Source of the DNA: Labrys miyagiensis
GTDB lineage: Bacteria > Pseudomonadota > Alphaproteobacteria > Rhizobiales > Labraceae
Assembly: GCF_030160835.1 (NCBI RefSeq)
Contig: NZ_BSPC01000015.1
Coordinates: 62,001-126,000, forward strand
Reading direction: 5' to 3'
Length of the DNA stretch: 64,000 nt
The position numbers and the translations under genes are program-made. This document shows positions 59,486 to 64,000 of this stretch, piece by piece (positions within the stretch are counted from its first letter, which is position 1; each line of letters starts with the position of its first letter). The notes under the pieces are model-generated. The model was given only the letters and a program-made list of their open reading frames with translations, did not search any database and had not been told where the DNA came from.

Positions 59486-59992
59486 ATGAAACTGGTCCAG
59501 ATATTCGGGAGGGCCGCCGACAGGGTCGCGAAAGCAGCGGGACATCCGGCAACGTTCATGGCCTGCTGCGCCGTCGTCCTCATCTGGGCAGCGTCCGGGC
59601 CGTTCTTCGGCTTTTCCGATACCTGGCAGCTCATCATCAATACCAGCACCACCATCGTAACCTTCCTGATGGTGTTCCTGATCCAGAATACCCAGAACCG
59701 CGATACGGCCGCCCTGCAGGCCAAGCTCGACGAACTGCTGCTCACCAGTGCGGCGCAGGACAGCTTCATCGGTATCGAGCATCTCAGCGAAGAAGAGGTC
59801 CAGAAATTCAGGGATGAGTGCGCGGCGGCCGCCGAAAAGGTCATGAAGGCCGGGGAGCGCCCCGCGGAGAACCGCGATAGCGGCGGGGGAAACGGCAAGA
59901 AGCGCGCCAAGGCTGCTTCGCGCCGGCTCTCTGCCAAGGCGACCGGTTTACGCAAAAAGAGCCCCGTCGCTGTCGACAAGGCTCCCGCATAG
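59486..59992 (+). CDS. Low-affinity iron permease family protein
   Basis: A 168-residue membrane protein of the PF04120 family. Two spans ([19 protein letters not shown] and [22 protein letters not shown]) are joined by FSDTWQL, and the sequence [32 protein letters not shown] is the family hallmark. The C-terminal 50 residues are Lys/Ala-rich and unconserved. Despite the family name, a transport role has not been shown for most bacterial members. Confidence 0.92.
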   Translation: MKLVQIFGRAADRVAKAAGHPATFMACCAVVLIWAASGPFFGFSDTWQLIINTSTTIVTFLMVFLIQNTQNRDTAALQAKLDELLLTSAAQDSFIGIEHLSEEEVQKFRDECAAAAEKVMKAGERPAENRDSGGGNGKKRAKAASRRLSAKATGLRKKSPVAVDKAPA

Positions 59993-60079
59993 TCTGGCTG
60001 CCGCCCGCAAACCGGCTTGTAGCTGTGGCAATGCGGTCCGGCGGGCCGCTTTAAAAAAATCCGTCCAATACTTCCCGGC

Positions 60080-60208
60080 TCAGCGCGGGAACGGGTTGTC
60101 GGGCTGCACGACGTAGACAGGAGTGTGGTCCGCCTGGCCGTAGTAGCTGGCGCAGGCAGCGAGACCCGACAGGATGAAGACGGCGGTGAGGATCTTGAGG
60201 ATTGTCAT
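60080..60208 (-). CDS. Tiny lipoprotein (42 residues)
   Basis: An ATG at 60208 opens a 42-codon frame: MTILKILTAVFILSGLAAC as a lipoprotein signal with lipobox LAAC (Cys19), then a polar Tyr/Pro-rich tail ending QPDNPFPR. GGAAG lies upstream of the start. The mature peptide would be only about 24 residues, anchored by lipid. It converges with the iron-permease-family gene. Confidence 0.75.
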   Translation of the reverse strand: MTILKILTAVFILSGLAACASYYGQADHTPVYVVQPDNPFPR

Positions 60209-60671
60209 TGTCGCTTCCAATTCTTCGGACGGCAGGGATGCAGATCTAACACCGAACCACCATCAAGGGCACGTGTTTCCATCGCATAATGCTGCTAAAG
60301 CGTAAATGCTTGGTGCAGCAATTCTCTCTTGCGAGGCCGCTTCGTCGCAAGCCTGTTGCCGGAAAGCGTCATGGTGACGGCAATTAACGCCTCTGTCACG
60401 CATGGAACTGCCAATGCGCCTCGTCGAAGTATAGAAACGTAAAGGCAGGTCGGATGTATTGGCATGCGTCGCCAGCAAGGAGTGTTTGCAGTGTGTCTTG
60501 TGCGTTTGGGCACCTCCTTTCCCCTTTTATCCGGGCCTAGTGTTGTTGTTCCGGCTCCCCGCCGGTTCTGATCGTTTTGCAGTTTTTCACGAAGTCGCGC
60601 GTGCGCGCCCCATTGTTTTGCGATAACAATGCGGCCGCGCGAAACGGCTCTTACCCACCGAAGGAAAATCC
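60209..60671. other. Divergent intergenic region
   Basis: These 463 bases lie between the tiny lipoprotein and the large exported protein. GAAGGAAAATCC, the ribosome binding site of the right-hand gene, is at its end. I see no other clear feature. Confidence 0.45.
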
Positions 60672-62204
60672 ATGCACGCTTTTGGCATGAAACGTCGCAA
60701 ACTTGCCTCCCTGGCTGCTCTGAAAGGCACGTTGCTGGCGGCGACCCTGTTCGCTGCTCCCGCCTTCGCCCAGAGCGTCTCGGCGGATGGAGCCAAGCAG
60801 CTCCAGGATTCCCTGACCAAGACCTTCGGCCCGGCTCTGTTCGACAAGGGCATCGTGAGCATCACGCCCCAGGGTTCGGCCTACGCCGTGAAGCTCGATC
60901 TCACGCCGACCTTCGCCCATATCAAGAAGAGCGGCGTCACAGTCAGCATGGATCCGATCACCTATCTGGCGACGCCTAATGCCGATGGCACCTATGCGGT
61001 GACCAGCGAGTCCCCGTTCAACTACAGCTTCGCCAAGACAGAGGGCGATGATCAGTCCAGCGTGAAGTTCACCGCCGCCTGCAAGAGCTCCGGCACCTTC
61101 GATCCCAAGCTCTCCGTCTTCTCGAGCTACGAGACGACCTGCCCCTCGGCTTCGGCGGCCGTCAGCTCGCCGCAGAGCGACGCCACCGTTTCCGTCGGCG
61201 CCATTACCTCCAAGATAACGGGCGTGGCCGGCAACGGGGGCGGCGTGACCATCTCCACCGCCGGCACGATGTCCGATTTTGTCGAAACCATCGTGGGCAA
61301 GGACAAGCCGCTCACCATCAAGGTCACGGCCAAGACGGCGACCAGCGAGAGCACGGCCGAGAATTTCCAGATCGGCACCGTCCTCGACATCATCGGTATC
61401 GCTGCCAAGGCCGGCGACAAGGCTGACATCGCCGCCCAACAGGGCGACATTAAGCAGAAGCTGACCGCGGCGCTGCCTCTTTGGAACAATCTGTCCGGGA
61501 AGGTTACGCTGAATGGCGTCAATGTCGACACGCCGATCGGCCCTGTGACCCTCGATTCGATCGAGGAGAATGTCGGCCTGACCGGTGCCGTGAAGCAGGC
61601 CTCCTACGGCCTCGGCATCAAATATAACGGGCTGAAGCTGCCTGATACGCCGGTCATTCCCGCCTGGGCCGGGCCTCTCGTTCCCGCTCAGGGCAATATC
61701 GCCCTCAAGTTCGAGGGCGTCGACCTCGACGCCCTGGCGCGCCTCGCCATCCAGAACTTCGACGTTACCAAGGAGCCGCCGATTCCGGACGAAGTGTCGG
61801 CCCAGGCTCTGCAGATCGTGATGGGCGGCCAGCCGCACGTCACGCTGTCGCCCTCGACCCTCTCGGCGCCGGCCGGTGCGCTGAGCGCCGAAGGTTCGAT
61901 GAACGTGTTCCCGGACAAGAAGGGCACGGTGATCATCTCGACCGCCGATCTCGACAAGCTTTCGGACGCACTGGGCAAGGCCCAGGTGCCGAACATGCCG
62001 ATGCTGGTTGCCTTCGCCAAGGGGCTTGCCAAGACCGCTGACGGCAAGGCCGTCTGGGCCATCGACTTCGACGGCGACACCAAGGCGGTCAGCATCAATG
62101 GCCAGGTCCTCAATCCGGGCACGGCTCCCGGTGGTGACGATAGCGACAACGGCGGCAATGGCGCCGGCGGCGGAGACGACAACAATAACAACAACGCCCA
62201 GTAA
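60672..62204 (+). CDS. Large exported protein of unknown function with Gly/Asp/Asn-rich tail
   Basis: A 510-residue protein with a signal peptide (basic start MKRRK, hydrophobic core, cleavage near APAFAQS at about residue 34). The mature body has alternating strand patterns (VSITPQGSAYAVKLDLTPTFAHI, SESPFNYSFAKTEG, KLPDTPVIPAWAGPLVPAQGNIALKFEGVDLDALA) compatible with a periplasmic or outer-membrane beta-rich fold. Two cysteines (FTAACKSS and ETTCPSAS) may pair. The last 25 residues are low-complexity Gly, Asp and Asn. GAAGGA precedes the ATG and two terminators follow. The family is not recognised. Confidence 0.85.
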   Translation: MHAFGMKRRKLASLAALKGTLLAATLFAAPAFAQSVSADGAKQLQDSLTKTFGPALFDKGIVSITPQGSAYAVKLDLTPTFAHIKKSGVTVSMDPITYLATPNADGTYAVTSESPFNYSFAKTEGDDQSSVKFTAACKSSGTFDPKLSVFSSYETTCPSASAAVSSPQSDATVSVGAITSKITGVAGNGGGVTISTAGTMSDFVETIVGKDKPLTIKVTAKTATSESTAENFQIGTVLDIIGIAAKAGDKADIAAQQGDIKQKLTAALPLWNNLSGKVTLNGVNVDTPIGPVTLDSIEENVGLTGAVKQASYGLGIKYNGLKLPDTPVIPAWAGPLVPAQGNIALKFEGVDLDALARLAIQNFDVTKEPPIPDEVSAQALQIVMGGQPHVTLSPSTLSAPAGALSAEGSMNVFPDKKGTVIISTADLDKLSDALGKAQVPNMPMLVAFAKGLAKTADGKAVWAIDFDGDTKAVSINGQVLNPGTAPGGDDSDNGGNGAGGGDDNNNNNAQ

Positions 62205-62225
62205 ATATTGCAGGCGTTGCGCGAG

Positions 62226-62249
62226 AGGCGGGAGCGGTCCCGCCTTTCC
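62226..62249 (+). terminator. Rho-independent terminator 1 after the large exported protein
   Basis: AGGCGGGA (62226-62233) pairs with TCCCGCCT (62238-62245) around GCGG, followed by TTCC. The T run is weak. Confidence 0.55.
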
Positions 62250-62281
62250 TATGCTCGGACCCATGCGGTGACGAACGAAAA

Positions 62282-62316
62282 AGCCCCGGCGGATCCGTGA
62301 TCCGCCGGGGCTTTTT
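62282..62316. terminator. Rho-independent terminator 2, convergent
   Basis: A perfect 14-bp stem (62282-62295 with 62299-62312) and a 3-base loop. TTTT follows on the plus strand, and an A-rich run precedes it for the minus strand. It separates the convergent large exported gene and the small helical protein gene. Confidence 0.9.
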
Positions 62317-62339
62317 ATCGAATGATGATGGCGCCGGAC

Positions 62340-62783
62340 TTATTCGGCGTCGTTTTTCGTCTCGGCGGTCGGCGCTTCGGTCGCGGCGGGCTGCTGCTCG
62401 GCCGGACGCGCATTGTGGAGCGGGCGGATGGTCTGGAATGAAGCGCGCTCCTGCGCCGCCGGGCGGGCGGTGAGGCTGACGACGTCGCGGCGGATCGACG
62501 CGATCAGCTCACGGATCGAGCCGCTGTCGCCATCAGGGCGATATTCTTCACCGAGCACGTCGAGCTTGGCGCAGAGCTCGACTGCATTCTTGGCCGGCGC
62601 GCGGGAGATCGAATTGGCGATCGAACGCAGTTCGCTGATCAGTTCGTCGCGAAGGCCCTTCTGGTCATCGGCATCGATGATCGGGGAAGCGAGCATGCCG
62701 CGCAAAGCCGCGCGCCGCAAACCCAAAGCCGCCACCGTGTTGGCGCCATCGGTCGCTTCGCGCTGTTGTCCAAGTCCTGCCAT
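62340..62783 (-). CDS. Small helical protein of unknown function
   Basis: A 147-residue soluble protein, strongly helical (GLRDELISELRSIANSISRAPAKNAVELCAKLDVLGEEY, then SIRELIASIRRDVVSL). The C-terminal 40 residues are Ala/Pro/Glu-rich and probably disordered. No signal peptide. Its promoter lies in the gap shared with ssb, where a LexA-type box is found. The function is unknown. Confidence 0.8.
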   Translation of the reverse strand: MAGLGQQREATDGANTVAALGLRRAALRGMLASPIIDADDQKGLRDELISELRSIANSISRAPAKNAVELCAKLDVLGEEYRPDGDSGSIRELIASIRRDVVSLTARPAAQERASFQTIRPLHNARPAEQQPAATEAPTAETKNDAE

Positions 62784-63032
62784 GTTGCTGCCCTCGTAAA
62801 AAGCTCTTCTTTTTGAGCGGTGCGCTCCCCTGCACGTCCAATGTGGCGAAAGCGCGGTGGAGAGCCATGTTCCTTCGCGGTGGAGCCTGACTTGTTGGGC
62901 GGCTCGACTGCCAAAGGCAAGGCCTTATTGCCCCAAAATAGCAGCTTCCCACATGATTCGTGCGTTCTCCACGGCCTCCCTGCATCCCTCGGGATGGTTA
63001 GCCGGATGTTAAAGCCAGCCCTTGCTTTGTGT

Positions 63033-63047
63033 GAACAAATATGGAAC
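63033..63047. promoter_or_regulatory. Alphaproteobacterial LexA (SOS) box
   Basis: GAACAAATATGGAAC is a perfect GAAC-N7-GAAC, equal to GTTC-N7-GTTC on the other strand, the consensus recognised by LexA in alphaproteobacteria. It lies 189 bases upstream of the ssb start and 250 bases upstream of the leftward helical-protein gene. Confidence 0.7.
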
Positions 63048-63235
63048 AAATGCCGGGGCTCTTGACGCTTTCTCCCCTGCATTTCTCTGGGGATAGCCGA
63101 GGGCGGAGGCGAACATGCCAGCGTTTCCTCTGCCGGGTCGTGATAGAGCAGAGCGAAGGATGCGTCCCTGTAGGGACCGGTTGGCGTGCGCGCGGAAAAG
63201 CGTTGCATGCTGTTGAGCGAAGGAAGGAAGCCTCG

Positions 63236-63733
63236 ATGTCAGGCTCGGTGAACAAGGTTATTCTGGTTGGCAATCTCGGGCGCGACCCGGAAATCCGGCG
63301 GCTCAATTCGGGCGAGCCGGTGGTCAATCTGCGCATCGCCACGGCGGAGACCTGGCGTGACAAGGCCACGGGCGAGCGCAAGGAGCGCACAGAGTGGCAC
63401 AATGTGGTGATCTTCAACGAAGGCCTTGCCCGTATTGCCGAGCAATATCTGAAGAAGGGCTCGAAGGTCTATATCGAAGGCCAGCTGCAGACCCGTAAAT
63501 ACAACGACGCTTCGGGCGCCGAGAAGTACTCCACTGAGATCGTGCTGCAGCGCTATCGCGGCGAGATGACGCTTCTGGATGGACGGGGCGGCGGCGGTGA
63601 AGCCGGTGCCGGCAGTTCCGGCGGCTACCAGGGCAATGATTTCGGCTCCTCGAGCCCGATGGAGCGTCGCCCGGCGCCGGCCAGCGCAAGCAAATACTCC
63701 TCCGCCGACATGGATGACGATATTCCGTTCTGA
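63236..63733 (+). CDS. ssb: Single-stranded DNA-binding protein
   Basis: A 165-residue SSB: the OB fold ([70 protein letters not shown]), a Gly/Ser-rich linker and the conserved acidic tip DMDDDIPF that recruits repair and replication partners. Tetramers coat single-stranded DNA in replication, recombination and repair. The ATG at 63236 has GAAGGA upstream and gives the standard N terminus, so the 65 upstream open codons are leader. A LexA box at 63033 suggests DNA-damage induction. Confidence 0.97.
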   Translation: MSGSVNKVILVGNLGRDPEIRRLNSGEPVVNLRIATAETWRDKATGERKERTEWHNVVIFNEGLARIAEQYLKKGSKVYIEGQLQTRKYNDASGAEKYSTEIVLQRYRGEMTLLDGRGGGGEAGAGSSGGYQGNDFGSSSPMERRPAPASASKYSSADMDDDIPF

Positions 63734-63763
63734 TGCCCGTTTCGGCGCGTCGATCGGCTTGAA

Positions 63764-63795
63764 CAAAGGGGCGGCCTCTCGGTCGCCCCTTTGCT
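63764..63795. terminator. Hairpin terminator after ssb
   Basis: CAAAGGGGCG (63764-63773) pairs with CGCCCCTTTG (63784-63793) around a 10-base loop. It lies between the convergent ssb gene and the partial gene on the right. There is no long T run after it. Confidence 0.6.
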
Positions 63796-63835
63796 GTTCG
63801 CTCTTCCAGCACAGGGAAGGCCGATCGGGCCTTTG

Positions 63836-64000
63836 TCAGGACGCACTCGCCTGGATGGTGACGACCTTCACATCCGATTGGCGGCAGGCCGTGTCCTTGC
63901 AGATGCCGCTGATCCACACTTCGCCCTTGCCGAACATGATGCCCTGGGCGTTGACGAGGAGGTCGTCATAGTTCTGGTCCTCGATCACCGCGGCGATGGC
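63836..64000 (-). CDS. C-terminal end of a protein of unknown function (runs off right edge)
   Basis: The last 54 codons of a leftward gene, in one open frame to the edge: VIEDQNYDDLLVNAQGIMFGKGEVWISGIC then CRQSDVKVVTIQAS and stop. A strand-rich end with a cysteine pair (GICKDTAC) suggests a periplasmic domain with a disulfide, but the N terminus is outside the window. No family can be assigned. Confidence 0.75.
   Translation of the reverse strand, partial: AIAAVIEDQNYDDLLVNAQGIMFGKGEVWISGICKDTACRQSDVKVVTIQASAS

Noticed and set aside
60651-62264. 537-codon minus-strand frame opposite the large exported protein
   Set aside because: The plus-strand gene has a ribosome binding site, signal peptide and terminators; the minus frame has none of these.

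Overview
The window looks like chromosomal DNA from a GC-rich alphaproteobacterium, most likely in the order Hyphomicrobiales (Rhizobiales). Evidence for this is the hfq-hflX-mazG neighbourhood, an Omp25/31-type porin, a low-affinity iron permease family protein, several glycine-zipper lipoproteins, and an alphaproteobacterial LexA box (GTTC-N7-GTTC) upstream of ssb. I cannot name the genus.

Positions 1-26.6 kb are ordinary core and catabolic chromosome. The left part holds the start of a PfkB sugar kinase, a cardiolipin synthase, an MFS transporter overlapping a DeoR regulator, an SbmA/BacA-like ABC protein with a damaged Walker A motif, and a GH144-like glucanase. From 7.7 to 19.6 kb lies a sugar-acid catabolic island: a sugar dehydrogenase (SDR), a complete CUT1 ABC importer, an HpcH/HpaI aldolase, an enolase-superfamily dehydratase, a GntR/FCD regulator, a 2-hydroxyacid dehydrogenase, a beta-propeller lactonase and a divergent second SDR. 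Together they fit non-phosphorylative oxidation of a sugar or deoxysugar through lactone, aldonate and 2-keto-3-deoxyaldonate. Four large inverted repeats sit between these genes. Next come a CYTH-CHAD protein, a D-amino acid aminotransferase, hfq, hflX, a lipoprotein, a small hydrolase-like protein and mazG.

At 26,540 a tRNA-Ser(GCU) gene marks the left edge of an integrated element. A 16-bp copy of the tRNA 3' end recurs at 56,879, next to a P4-type tyrosine integrase (55.5-56.7 kb). A third copy at 59,010 suggests a second, decayed insertion stacked behind the first. The 30-kb element is a mosaic. Near the tRNA it carries a secreted trypsin-like protease and phage tail-fibre and ejection-like genes. 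Near the integrase it carries a compact, overlapping replication-type operon (AlpA-like regulator, winged-helix protein, primase N-terminal domain, Toprim/DUF3987 protein). The centre holds many small secreted or membrane cargo genes. Notable cargo is an XRE-controlled divergent cassette with two identical palindromic operators, an SRAP (HMCES/YedK) protein, a serine recombinase, and an exported caspase-like peptidase joined by a polyglycine linker to an S74-type intramolecular chaperone tail. No capsid, portal or large terminase gene is visible, so the element is a defective prophage, a phage satellite or a composite island.

After the third att copy (59.0 kb) core chromosome resumes: a ribbon-helix-helix protein, the iron-permease-family protein, a 42-residue lipoprotein, a large exported protein of unknown function, a small helical protein, ssb, and the 3' end of a periplasmic protein at the right edge. 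All functional statements rest on motif recognition by eye. No database search was possible.
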